Source: Adiantum capillus-veneris
Taxonomy: Eukaryota; Streptophyta; Polypodiopsida; Polypodiales; Pteridaceae
Length of the DNA stretch: 64,000 nt
Direction: 5' to 3'
Assembly: GCA_014529385.2 (NCBI GenBank)
Contig: CM043964.1
Location: 3,083,497 to 3,147,496 of the forward strand
In this document: positions 48,211-59,319 of the stretch, piece by piece
How positions within the stretch are numbered: the stretch's first letter is position 1
Layout of the letters: every line of letters begins with the position of its first letter
Made by a program: the position numbers and the translations under genes
The notes under the pieces: model-generated
What the model was told of the DNA's origin: nothing
Databases searched by the model: none
Seen by the model: the letters and a program-made list of their open reading frames with translations, nothing else

Positions 48211-49545
48211 TTACAAAGGTTTCTCATAAAAATATGACCCTTCTCTGGAAACGGCCGCTTGTCGCTTTGTCCGTCAAACAATGGTCTCCCTAAAATGACA
48301 TCAAAGTTATTTCTCTTGTCAAAATCCACTATTGCAAAGGTATGCATGTACTCTATTCCACATAAGGATACTATAATCTATTCCAACATACCTACCAATC
48401 TCTCAATGTATCCATCTACAAGTTTTAATTACATTCTTGTTTTCCTGAGAGTTGGTCTTCCCCATTTCTCCCATATTCTTTTGTGGCAATGGCCATTTCA
48501 TCTTGGCTTATCAAGTATAGTAATTGTTTTGATTCCTTTGTGTTCCATTCGGTGGTATTTCCTTCTTACTCTTCACAAAAATCACCCACCTTGTTCACAC
48601 GTACTAGTTTTTCCTTTGGTTTGCTTTGTGTCATTTTATGCAATTGATAATCTAAGGGGATGTCTTGATAAGGAATTTTCAGCCACATCTTCTCTAATAG
48701 TGAAAGTGGCGATCTTGGTGGGCACCAAATCAAGCTATTGCATGGTGAACTATGGCATGAGGTTAATACATGAGCATCTACTATCACACCTGAAAAATCT
48801 ACCAATAAATGGACACTATGAGGGGAGGGACTTTATAGTTAGTAAGTGAGGATGGTGGGTAGAAAATCATGTATGAATCTTCACAGGTAAGTGTGGGTGA
48901 GTGCCCACCACTATTGGTGCACAAGGGGTAGAGATCTTGGATTGCCTTGAGAAGGTCACCCTAAGGTAGGATCGATTTGGAGAAGTTTGCTAGGGAGACA
49001 TTTTTGTAGGTTCTTTTAAAAATCTCCTCAATTGGCAATGTTGTTAGTCTGTGTAGTCTTCCTTGTGATGACAGAGCTTGGGCTTCCATGTCCTATAGGG
49101 ATTATGTGTATGCTTGCTCCGATGCCAAGGGTATAACTGCATGTTGTGACTCTAATATTGTTTCTTCTTCCACTATCATCTGCAATCCACTAGTTGACTC
49201 TTTTGGGGGTCTCATAGACAGAGGCTTTTCTACTGTCAAATGTATGTCTTGGGCTATTCTTTGAGCTCTTGCAAGTACTCTAGTAGAGCCGAGATCTCTT
49301 TCACCAAGGTGGGAGCTGAAGGTTGAGGGTGAGGAGTGAGGGTGGCATGAGTGGATGGTGAGGGTAGTGGATACAATGGGATCTTGTGAAGTAAGCAAAG
49401 AACTTATCGAGATCATGTTGAGAGAAGAAGATGGGTGTTGCTTTAGGCAATCTCTAGTGTAATGGTCTTTGGCATATGTATAATGTTTGCATGGTGGAGT
49501 GCCTTCTGAATATTGAACAAATGGTTTGGAAGTAACCATATTCAC
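48211..49545 (-). pseudogene. Relic G: gag end and protease of an A-like Gypsy
   Basis: The minus strand begins near 49500 with a damaged knuckle CKHYTYAKDHYTRDC. It then has a diverged linker ending in VRVNKVGDFCEE, the counterpart of PVPINKV-DYCEG in element A, then IKTITILD (the catalytic Asp, with the following Ser-Gly lost), IWEKWGRPTLRK and, about 60 residues on, FDVILGRPLFDG. It shows what element A has lost by deletion between protease 1 and RT. Stops and shifts are frequent, so this is the oldest Gypsy remnant here. Confidence 0.68.
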
Positions 49546-49945
49546 CGCAGCTATAGCGCATCAGTGGTCAGTTGGCTAGCCAAGGGTTGGTGGGGCATGG
49601 AGGGCAAGGTCCCTATGGAGAAAAAACTTGGTCTAGGCTAGGGGTGGTATAGAAGCTCTGTATCAAAGGGCCATTGTACGGGGACACATTGGGAACATTA
49701 GGGGATGGTAACAATGTAGGGGATGTACTAGGGCCTAAGTGTCAAGGTGAACTAATTTAGGGGTCCATGGGAGCGATGCTCATGTGCATGGTCGAGGCCA
49801 CATTTGTGATGGAAATTGATATCTTGTTATTTATTGTAGCTGACAAGTGGAAAAAGCATGACTGTACTATGGGTTATGCAAAAGAATATCACATTTATGT
49901 ATATTTTATGATTCAAGTTCTCTTTATGAGCTGCAAACATTATTA
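49546..49945. other. Unassigned region
   Basis: No recognised domain. It may be upstream gag of relic G, beyond recognition. Confidence 0.3.
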
Positions 49946-50439
49946 TGTCTGATCGGGCAGACTGTACTCATTTTTTAGCATTCAAGAAATCTATAAATAA
50001 ATAGTGCAAGAAGGAAATGCTCACTATTGCACGGGGGGAGATTGCACCCAGTGTCTGTGTGCTTTTTCTCTCTTCTCTTCTCTTATCTCTCCTCATGCCG
50101 GTGTAGCACTCCGCTCTAGGAGGTGCACTTGAATGCGCTTCCTGCTCTCTACCTCCCTCTGATCGTATGTAGCTTTGATTATGTGTTGTGGGATACATCA
50201 AGTATGTGAATCTGTGGTTTTACGGTTTGGAGCACGTTATTTTTGGTATTTTGCAGGCTCTCCACATCTCCCATTTGCAACAGTGGTATCAAAGCCATGA
50301 TTACACTCTTGGGCATAGAACAGCCATGGCAAGGAAGAAAGAGAATTGCTTTTGCATTATGAATGAGAGAGATCTTGGAAGTTTAGCAATCCAAGTTAAA
50401 GTCAAGGCATCAAAACAAATTATGCTCTTTGTGAGCTAA
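49946..50439 (+). mobile_element. Copia LTR relic with primer site and gag start
   Basis: LTR of about 337 bp (49946-50282), TGTCTGATCG to TTGCAACA, with TATAAATA at 49992. The primer site TGGTATCAAAGCC follows at 50284. A short frame opens at 50326 with MARKKENCFCIMNERDLGSL, probably a gag start, and ends at 50439. It is the same LTR family as 4431-4762, in opposite orientation. No second LTR was found. Confidence 0.7.
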
Positions 50440-50757
50440 GTTTTTTTTTTTAATTTGTTGAATGTAATGCACCTGAAAAATTGCTTTCAAGAAGGCACTA
50501 AAGTGTAGTGATTACAAGAAATACTTCTTTCAAAAATAAAATACACATTAATTGAGATCTATAAAGGTATTACATTTAGCAGATAACCATGGAGATGAGC
50601 TAAGTATTTTATTTTATTTATTGAATGTAATGCACCTGCACAATTGCTTTCAAAAAGGCACTTAAGTGTAAGAAGTGATTACAAGAAGTACTTGTTTCAA
50701 AAGTAACACACATATTAATCAAGATCTATAAAGGTATTACAAATTAGTAGATAAGCA
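50432..50757 (+). repeat. Two tandem copies of a 164-bp unit
   Basis: Copy 1 at about 50432-50595 and copy 2 at about 50596-50757, both starting TGAGCTAAG and containing GAATGTAATGCACCTG and GATCTATAAAGGTATTAC. They diverge by roughly 10-15%. Confidence 0.8.
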
Positions 50758-52117
50758 TGATTTAATAGCATGATTTGAGGTGATGAAGTGAAGTGCATGT
50801 TGATGCATAGTAAGAAGTAGGATAACTGTCTCTCTCTTGGTCTCTCTTGGAGAAGAAGAAAATTAGAGAAGTTTTACTAGTCATAAATAATAACCCCAAG
50901 AGAGTTAGGTCAAAGGCTGATGGAAAAAAAAGGGAAAGTATGCTGAAATTTGAAGCAGCATGTAATTCAAGCCTAAAGGATGAAAGATATATTTAACATC
51001 GTCTAGAATGGTACAAAGAGATTCCTTAAAGCATCAAGCAGACCTGAGAGATCTTTTCAATGAGGTTTGAATTGAAGGCTTGTGACTCAAACAGAAAATG
51101 GAATAACCATTCTACACATTTGCGAAGCTGAAGAGGGGGTGCTCTATGGTCGTGACTAGTGTTAGACAATGTCATGGGAACAATACCATAGCAATGTTAT
51201 AAAAATACATAAATAATAAATGTATTATTGAAACATTTCAAGATCTTAATATTTGCAAGGATTTGAGTTTCGGATGGGATATTCTAAACCCTACAAGTAA
51301 GCCTTGGCATCACTAGTGATAGCGGGCGACAGTGCACGTAAGTGTGGAAACAACAGAGGAAGTGTGCACCTCAACAGCAAGTTTGGAGTGTAGGTAGGCA
51401 CAACCAAGCAATGACATTGGATGATGCCCGGGTGCCATGCACGAAACTACTCATTCACCCACCAAACTGTCACTTTGGCATCTTAGTATCTGCAATACTT
51501 CCCGCTCGACAAGCATCAAACCATGCTAGAAAGCCATGTTTTCTAAATTTAAGTACTACCCACCAACGATGCCCCGTTTTTTTTTCTTATCACCATGGAA
51601 ATTTACATGCTCAGCCACCAACACACACATCTCAAAGCATGCATGGCGGCTCATGCTACGCTTTTCCATAGGCAAACTCCCTCCTCCTTGTGTGTGACTT
51701 GAGGATCAGGCCTTTCACACTCATAGCTACCTTCTTTCTACCTCCCCCCTTTTGGCCCTAGCTACCTACCAAGTGCAACTGGCACTGCTTCTCGGTTCAA
51801 GTTCTCTGCATGATACCCACAACCTCCTAAGCTGACTTTAATCAACATAAATCTTCTCTCTTTTTCCATTATCTCCCCTAATAGTCTATCTTCCAGTGAT
51901 ACTTCTCGGTTGTTCATCTTGCCATCTAAAGATGATGTGAGTTGTGTGGGGTCCCCACCCGATTACCATAATCTTTGGCACCTAGAGGGTACCTAACAGG
52001 TACTAGGCCTTAATCTCTTGAGAAAACAAATTCAAGAGAGAATTAATTTCTAATGGGACGGACTCTTGTCACCAAGTAACTTGAATCCGAACCATTGAAG
52101 ATTGCTCCTAGCCCTGT
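50758..52117. other. Unassigned region
   Basis: AT-rich, no recognised domain. The 109-codon plus-strand ORF at 51342 lacks any recognisable motif. Confidence 0.4.
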
Positions 52118-52245
52118 CTCGCAAGGAAATCATGAACTAACTCAAGAATTTTATATGTCCCTAATTCTCACTAATTGAGACCACCCATCCTTGACTGGAA
52201 ACCTGAGCCAGTCCCCACTTTCCACCTACACACTCACACTTTTGT
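52118..52245 (+). repeat. Dispersed direct repeat, copy 1
   Basis: CTCGCAAGGAAATCATGAAC through GAGCCAGTCCCCACTTTCCA. Its partner is at 54525-54785, which carries about 150 bp of additional sequence inside. Confidence 0.7.
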
Positions 52246-52258
52246 CTTGTTTCCTACT

Positions 52259-54050
52259 CACTACCACTTGGTTGTTCATACACACAAATTCTTTTTAATG
52301 TTCCCATCAGAAGTTTGTTAAGACAATCTCACTACACTCAAAGCAATGTATACTTGGATGCTGGGGTTGATTTACTGAAGTTGATGCTGCTATATGGAGA
52401 TTTTGATAAGTTTGATTAGCAGGTTTGGGGCTCTAATTGTTGAACTTGGTCCTTTTCTAAAGTTTCCTCTTCCCTTATTTCTAGTCATTTCTAGGTGTTG
52501 CCCTTAAGAGAGCATCCTAGAGTGATACGGGTCTCATTGCTTCAAGACGAGTATCCAAAGGTTGATTCATCCTTGACAGAAACATGCTACTTGCTACTCA
52601 ATGGACATTTTTGGGGCATATCTTTGCAAGGTTATGAACTTAGAGTAATTATCCCCCATTAATAAGGATAACTATTTTAGATCAAAGAACTCATTCATTT
52701 TAGCATCCCGATGAGCGGGTGGAAGATATTGCGTTGTAATCGCTTCTTTAATATCCTCCCAAGGCTGAGAAGATCCTATAACACCCAAGTCCTTGCAATG
52801 CCGTTTTCACCGTATTTTTGCATCACCGGTAAGAAGAAACATTGCAAGCATAGTTTGATTTACAGGTTGGGTCCCTGCAAATTCAAAATAGTCCTCCACA
52901 GACTCAATCCAAGCTTCTGCATTGCGCTCAATATGGGATCCCTCGCCTTTGAATGTGGGTGTTTAGGCTTGTTTTAGGAGAATTTTTTTCTCCTATACAA
53001 CAATGCATAAGGCAACAATATGCTTGTTGATGGTTGATTTAAGACTTAACGCAATATCAAGTGATTTTAGCTTCCACAACTCAAGACCCGATTTTGAAAG
53101 TAACTAACTTTATTAAATTCAAGATATCATAACTTTATTTATATCAAGATATGTACAAAGTTTGAGATCTCATTGAGAAGCTGGATGAGCATCTTTTTAT
53201 TGTGTCATAATATATACAAAGGTTAGCTTTGCCAAAAAGCTAGGTGATTTTCAGAGCCAGATTTCCAAGGACATAGTGGTACAATTGATAGGTATTTGTA
53301 GTTAAGGTTTTACAATCCACTATTTCATTTAAGTAGTAGATTTTGTATACAGTCTTGAGAGGATTGTAAAATACAAGGCTCTTATTTTGGGGGAAAATGT
53401 CAGGGACACAAATGGATTTGGTCTTGTAAGTAGGGATCTCTTTGACCACCTAATTGAAAACCCATTCATTTAAGGTCATTTCAATGCCATCTTCATAGAT
53501 AACAATGTAGTCATCCCTAGTAGTACCAAGGACGTAGTAAAGCTGGATAACTCGCAGTTCTTCCCCCCATCAAAAGTTCTTTAGATTAGAGGAGAGGAAG
53601 TTGAGCTTCCTCACATTGATCTGGAAGATGCCACCTTTGCAATTCCATGCAATTTCCCACCCCCTTTGGATTCTTCTTGATGGAGGAGAGAAAGCAGTCA
53701 TCAAAATCTTCATCATGTTGCAATAAAAAGCAAAATTTGGAGAGCGACAAGCCTCAAAATACATTATCTCAAAGGTCTTGAACTTGTGATACTCAGCGTT
53801 GGCATCTTCCTGAAACATCGATGCTAGTAAGTTCTTGAACTTAAGTCTCCAATTTAATTTTCCAAATTTCAAACAATAATGATTTTTCCAGTTTCCTAAC
53901 CTAGGATCTGATACCACGTAATTACTACCACTTGGTTGTTCATACACACATAATTCTTTTTAATGTTCCTATCACAAGTTCTTTAAGTCAACCCTTCAAA
54001 CATTGTTAAATCGGCACCAAGACAATCTTTCCTAGATAAAAACTCAACAT
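52259..54050 (-). mobile_element. Possible small LTR element with unrecognised ORFs
   Basis: Direct repeats of about 90-130 bp start at 52260 and 53924 (both CTACCACTTGGTTGTTCATA). Next to the right copy the minus strand reads TGGTATCAGATCC (53916-53904), a tRNA-Met-like primer site. Two minus-strand frames lie inside: 53904-53570, with GWEIAWNCKGGIFQINVRKL, and 53449-53240, with a Tyr-rich NPLKTVYKIYYLNEIV. I recognise neither. No polypurine tract or target duplication is clear, so the element call is tentative. Confidence 0.35.
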
Positions 54051-54162
54051 ACAAAATTATTTCGTTAAATTCCAATACTCCAAAATTGTAGAAATTTCTT
54101 TTGGCGGAAGTTTACTCCATTTGTTGTCATTTGTTGACCATACAATCAATAATGGCCTACAC

Positions 54163-54520
54163 CTCCTGGAGTAACTCGATTGGTATGCCACTTTATATCT
54201 TTATTGATATAAACCAAGTTGTCTAATAGAAATGGATCAACTTTATGCATAGAAATGCATGCTCCTACGTTGAAACACGACCTATCTCCATGTGATCAAA
54301 GGGGAGTTCTGACTAAATCAATATTGGAATAAAATAAAATAAGGTTGAGAGAGTTCTTCCTAGGAAAATATGTCTTTCCTATTTCAAACAGTATATCCAC
54401 AACCAATTCCTTCCTATTAATACAAACTTTAAAAATATTAATACATTTAATTGATGTGGTTTTGAATTGGCGATGACCCAATGTTTAGGTAATATCTTCT
54501 TACCTCATTACCCACGATGC
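54163..54520 (+). repeat. Direct repeat, 358 bp, copy 1
   Basis: From CTCCTGGAGTAACTCG to CATTACCCACGATGC. It matches 55574-55922 at roughly 85-90% by eye. The pair could be old LTRs about 1.05 kb apart, but no primer site or polypurine tract is evident. Confidence 0.75.
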
Positions 54521-54524
54521 CTTA

Positions 54525-54785
54525 CTCGTAGGGAAATCATAAACTAACACAAGAATTTTATATGTCCCTAATTATCACCTTTCAAAAGAGAGAAAATACA
54601 AACACTTTTTTCCCCATAGCGTTCAGGGATACATATATTTGGGACTTCTTGACTCTTGGCACAATGAGTCTCTAGTTTTTCTCCTCCTAACAAGAGGGAG
54701 TGAAGAGTTTCTTGACCAACCGCGACCACCCATTATTGATTGGAAACCTGAGCCAGTCCCCACTTTCCAACCCCACACTCATACT
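54525..54785 (+). repeat. Dispersed direct repeat, copy 2, interrupted
   Basis: Matches 52118-52245 in two blocks (54525-54569 and 54721-54785) around about 150 bp of unmatched sequence. Confidence 0.65.
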
Positions 54786-55573
54786 GCAAGACAAAAGAAT
54801 CCAGAATAGGCGCTTAGCAAGCATGACAAGTATTTTCAAATGAGAGGGTGGAAGACCTAAGCTATTTTTTGTGGAACTACTCCATTGGACCAAAGACTAG
54901 AGGTGAATTTTTAGAACACCTAAACATGCAAGGTCCTCTCACTTTTCCATGAGAGCTTGTAAAGCTTGAGCGCAAAGGAAATAACATGGAAGAGTATGTT
55001 TATGCTATTGATCATCATAAGGTTTCTTAGTTCTACAAGGTTGTTCTGTCTACTTCTCCATTGCAAGCAACATTGGTTCCAAGATTTCACAAATATTTAT
55101 CAACGAGGACCTCCACAAAAACATCCATCATTGGGCAAGTGTTGTTGATATCATTAGTAGATGACTGCCATTGCATACCAACATTATGATTGCACTTAGT
55201 CAAGCTCGAGAGGTAATGCAAGGCCATGAGCTTCCATCATAGTATGATGGATATATTGCTTTTGAGATGCAACCATAATGTGATAAAGGAAGCATTTATG
55301 GTATGGAACAATGATTTGATGAGCATTTTTGGACAGAATATGTAGCTTGCAGTAGTGACTTGTTTATAAGTGTGGTGCACTTTAGTAGGTGTTACTACCA
55401 CTTGCAGTGTGTTAATTATGTAGATTGCAACTACATTGATAGGATGTGCAACATGACATATTTATTTTCTTCAATATACCGTGTGCTTGCATCAATTTTT
55501 CAAGGGTCATGCTCATATTTTCTCGAAAATTGTCTTTGCTCGGTTTTCTTTGCTCTCACTGATGGGAAAGCCC
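54786..55573. other. Unassigned spacer between the 358-bp repeats
   Basis: No recognised coding domain. Confidence 0.4.
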
Positions 55574-55922
55574 CTCTTGGAGTAACTCTCCGGTATGCTA
55601 CTTTATATGTTTATTAAAATAAACCAAGTTGTCTCGTAGAAATGGATCAACTTTATGCATATAAATGCATGGCTCTTGCGTTGAAACACGAGCTACCTCC
55701 ATGTGATGAAAGGGGAGTTCTATCTGAGTCAATATTGGAATAGAATGAAATAAGGTTGAGAGAGCTCTTCCTAGGAAAACATATCTTTCCTACTTTAGAT
55801 TCAAACAATTTCTTCCTATTAATACAAGCTTAAAGAAAATTAACAAATTCAATTGATGCAGTTTTGAATTGGGGATGGCCCAATGTTTAGGTAATTTCTT
55901 CTTTCCTCATTACCCATGATGC
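55574..55922 (+). repeat. Direct repeat, 349 bp, copy 2
   Basis: Partner of 54163-54520. It ends CATTACCCATGATGC. Confidence 0.75.
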
Positions 55923-56613
55923 AATGAACGGAAAAAAATATCCTACCTTATCTTGGGCAATGACATCGCTTCGTGAGATAAATGGCACTGTTTCAGATCA
56001 GGGCCTTCCCATCACTGGTTCCTCCCTCGTGATCATGGTGATCCACCATAACGAGTCCTCTTGGGTGCTTTTCCCACTACTGGATACTTAACTTAACTTG
56101 AGAAGTTGTAAGCTAGAGTAGATATAATCCATTGGAAGTAGGGTAAATGATTATAAGTGTTTTCATGCCTATAATATATGGTTATTCCACACATCAATCC
56201 AAAAATAAATGCTTGCTTAATCTTGTCATAGTCTTATGATAAACATGTGTTATAACCCATACACTAATCACATTCCCATGCATTCATATATGACCACAAT
56301 ATAATCTTGGAAAACTTAATGCATAATATGACCATGCAATCCTCTTATGTCACGTCATTGATGATTGTATTTAATCCCATCTCTCAAATTTTTATGTAAA
56401 CTAAACAAGACTCATGTACATAACAACACAATTGAATGCATAACGAGTATCACGTCTATGATTATGCAAGTAACACACTTGATTTGGTTCATTTCCATCT
56501 TGCAAGAACCTTGAGGAATCATAGATTAGATTTATAAGAAGTAGAGTTTCCGCTATCATCAGCGAGCTTTAGATAGATAATAGTAAGAATGGTAGTAGTA
56601 CTTTTGGAGTCTC
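55923..56613. other. Unassigned AT-rich region
   Basis: No recognised feature. Confidence 0.4.
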
Positions 56614-56733
56614 TCAATAAGAGAAGAGAATATAGATGTAGAAGTGAATTAATGCAACAAATTTTCAAGAAGAGAAGAGAACATAGATGTAGAAGTGCAT
56701 TAATGCAACAAATTTTCAATAAGAGAAGAGAAT
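56614..56733 (+). repeat. 51-bp tandem repeat, about 2.3 copies
   Basis: Units start at 56614, 56665 and 56716. In the plus-strand frame of 56589-56828 the unit encodes a 17-residue repeat with KRRE and CRS and MQQIF. The coding status is doubtful. Confidence 0.85.
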
Positions 56734-57330
56734 TGTGCGCTCCTTGCCGCACTGTCGAAGCAAAGGACTTGCCGATACACCGTGTGCGAGCCACAAATGG
56801 CTCCCAGCACACAACAAGCCTAAACTAGCAAGCTCAAGAGAGCAAAGGGTATGTCACTCACCGCTCTACGCTCGCCTTTGTAGTGGATTCCTCGCCGCGA
56901 TGAAGAAGAAGCTGCAATCGTGCCGCGCTCAACCGCCTCGCCGCCGTCGTGCCGCCGCAACACTCGATCGCACACACACTCTCTCTCTCTCTCTCTCACA
57001 CACACGCACACACACAAGGAGATGGTGAAGGAGAAGGTGGAGATGGAGCAAGAGCAGCTTCTATTGCACAATGAGAGAATGACTCAATTTTAGGTTTAAT
57101 TGGCTTTTATGTGAGCTCACCCCATTCACACTTGGGCGCCCATGCTTAGCCAACTAACCCTAGCATGTTCGTGTTAGAGTGCGCCTCTCATCGGCGATCA
57201 CTCTGCCTTTCCCTATTGGACCGACAAGCCCAGTGCCTGACTCTACTTAAATAAATAATACGGTTACGGTGTCCGTCGTAGGCGATAGGGTGTCCGTGAG
57301 CCACGAGGGTTAACATTGACCCCCTTCCTG
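56734..57330 (-). mobile_element. Possible 3' LTR edge of another Gypsy element
   Basis: On the minus strand a purine tract AGGAAGGGGGTCAA (57329-57316) is followed by TGTTAACCCTCG, an arrangement typical of a polypurine tract/3' LTR junction at 57315. A CT/CA microsatellite lies at about 56968-57016. The left end and any internal coding region were not found. Confidence 0.3.
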
Positions 57331-58547
57331 ATGTAGATTCCGTCCTCGGAAGCTATTGAGTTGAAGCTTGGTATGTCCATGTTGTAAAGCATCTAGATTT
57401 GAATCTGCAAGGCAAAGTCACTGTTTTAGCAAGCGGAATTATATTGCCATAAATCATGAGGGGAATGTAAAGTACATGTAGAAATGAGTAAATGCAAGAT
57501 TTATGAAATGTTAGACTGCCATTAAGGACAAATAAATTGCACTTTGAGTAAATTAATTAATCAAGAGTTTTGAGCTTATGGGTGAGTCTATCAATTAGTT
57601 AGCTATGACTAAGGTTAAAACAACTACTCTAGTACTAGCAAAACTAAGAAGATTATCTTAATGCAAGATTCCCTAATTATTCTTTTTAGCTTTGATTAGC
57701 CAACTCGCTCTCACAACTACAAACAAAAGCTTGAAATGTTAACTATAAGCTCAATGGAAGTCTTTTAATTTTTCTTTTTTCTTTTTTTTTATAATACTTT
57801 TTACTTTGGGTCACAATCATGTGACGTGTGTGGTTATTTTGTATGTCCGGGGTTTTTTGCTTCTCAAGGAAAAGCGCCCACACTGGGAGCCTCTAGGGCT
57901 CTAGTACCATAGACAATACATGTGAGTGAAGTACCAATTCAAGCCAGGATTTCTCTTCGAGCGTAAGATTTTTCATTTGTGGCACTTATGTTTTTTTTTG
58001 TTTTTTTTTTTGCTTCCATTTCCTTGGTATTCGCACTAGTGTTTTTTGTTGTTTAAGTGAGCAAGCTTTCTCTGCTTAAAACATTCCTAAGGTCTTAAAT
58101 ACTCGGATAATTTTATTAGCTAGGCCTAGTGGTCAAGTAAATGAGTTAACCTAAAGTCACGGTCTCCTAATCTCCAGGCTCATCCATAAGATTAAACTGG
58201 AGTTCAATCAACTTAAGCAAAGACAAATTTATACATCTATAATGGCAGATAACAATCATAACTATTGCACTCAAACAAAGCATGAAAAATCATTATTAGC
58301 AATTACACATATCCACCAACATGAATCATGGAAAGTAGTACACTTGGAGGTATGGACTGGCTCATTTCGTTGAAGCAGATGTCCTCAGCCATGTGGATGG
58401 AGATCCATATAAGTCCTACCTAACACATCCAAAAACAGGCACTATACCTCTAGGAGGCATGTCAGTGTGAAAAATTAAAACTCCTAAAAAACAAACTCAA
58501 AACACAATCCAGACCCCTAACCTACCTATCTGTCACCCCTTTTAGAA
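57331..58547. other. Unassigned AT-rich region
   Basis: Contains T-rich runs near 57770-57790 and 57990-58010. No domain seen. Part of it may be the distal end of element E's 3' LTR. Confidence 0.35.
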
Positions 58548-59039
58548 TCAAGGAAAGAGGATATTATATAAACCGGGTGGCCACCCTAACGCTAGGCCTC
58601 TATCCTCATCATCTAGATAAACAAAATCCTTTTCTCTTTTCGATTTGAAAAGAATGGAATGTTGAGAAAGAGTTAGTGCCGTTAGGCACTTCCCCCGGTT
58701 GTCCGTGAGGCCATAATCTTCCTCGGTCTCTATTAGTTCCTCTTCATCATCCTCTTGTGCAAGCATGCTAACTAAGAACCTCGCGATGCGTGGATACTCA
58801 TCTTGTACAAAAGAATAAGCATGTGCCACTGGAGACACATTCGCTACTGGGTAGGGATCACTAATTAGCCATAGACGTATCAGCCATTCTAACTCCTCAA
58901 AATTTCTCTCACATGCAAGGCTCTCTATCAAATCCCATTTGCAAGAAAGTATAGGGTAGCATACGTAGAACACTTGAGGAAAATACAAAGGGTACCTTTC
59001 ATCAAAAATAGAAGTGCATGCCTCTAGTGAAGTAGCCAT
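58548..59039 (-). CDS. Unknown 163-codon ORF inside the apparent 3' LTR of element E
   Basis: An uninterrupted minus-strand frame starting MATSLEACTSIFDERYPLYF. The start has a purine at -3 and G at +4 (GAAATGG). It lies about 170 bp downstream of the TATA box that sits 80 bp inside the LTR end. The protein is acidic in its second half (EDDEEELIETEEDYG), with several Trp, Tyr and Cys in the first half and no signal peptide or membrane segment that I can see. No family recognised. If the 5' LTR has the same sequence, this would be the first ORF of the element's own mRNA. Alternatively it is a host gene remnant or chance. Confidence 0.45.
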   Translation of the reverse strand: MATSLEACTSIFDERYPLYFPQVFYVCYPILSCKWDLIESLACERNFEELEWLIRLWLISDPYPVANVSPVAHAYSFVQDEYPRIARFLVSMLAQEDDEEELIETEEDYGLTDNRGKCLTALTLSQHSILFKSKREKDFVYLDDEDRGLALGWPPGLYNILFP

Positions 59040-59210
59040 TTCTGACAATACAGATAGATTTGGTTAGGCCTTTAAAACATAAGAGTTGTTTTTGTGTGTT
59101 GCTTGAATTGACACGGTGAATTTGGACTTATATGTAAGATCTGATAGGGTGCTCTCTCGTTGCTAGTCGCTCTTGCTCTTTACTATTTTTGTTTTTTGTG
59201 AGTATAAGGC

Positions 59211-59220
59211 TATATATATA
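59211..59220 (-). promoter_or_regulatory. TATA box of element E 3' LTR
   Basis: TATATATATA followed on the minus strand by GCCTTATAC, about 80 bp from the LTR start. Confidence 0.55.
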
Positions 59221-59298
59221 CATTCCCTAAGATTGGAATTGAGAGGTCAGGGAGGAAGGTTGAGAGGGGAGCGAGTGAATGATTGATGTTAGCAAACA
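59221..59298 (-). repeat. Element E 3' LTR, first 78 bp
   Basis: On the minus strand it starts TGTTTGCTAACATC, right after the polypurine tract. Element A's 5' LTR ends in GCAAACA, so the family ends look like TGTTTGC...GCAAACA. The LTR continues left through the TATA box to an undefined end. Confidence 0.6.
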
Positions 59299-59313
59299 CT
59301 CCCCCCTTCCTTG
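59299..59313 (-). promoter_or_regulatory. Element E polypurine tract
   Basis: The minus strand reads CAAGGAAGGGGGGAG, identical to 5943-5957 in element A. Confidence 0.8.
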
Positions 59314-59319
59314 GGTAGA

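Noticed and set aside
51342-51671. 109-codon plus-strand ORF as a host gene
   Set aside because: No recognisable domain, no intron or promoter context, and a His/Cys/Pro-rich composition typical of chance ORFs.
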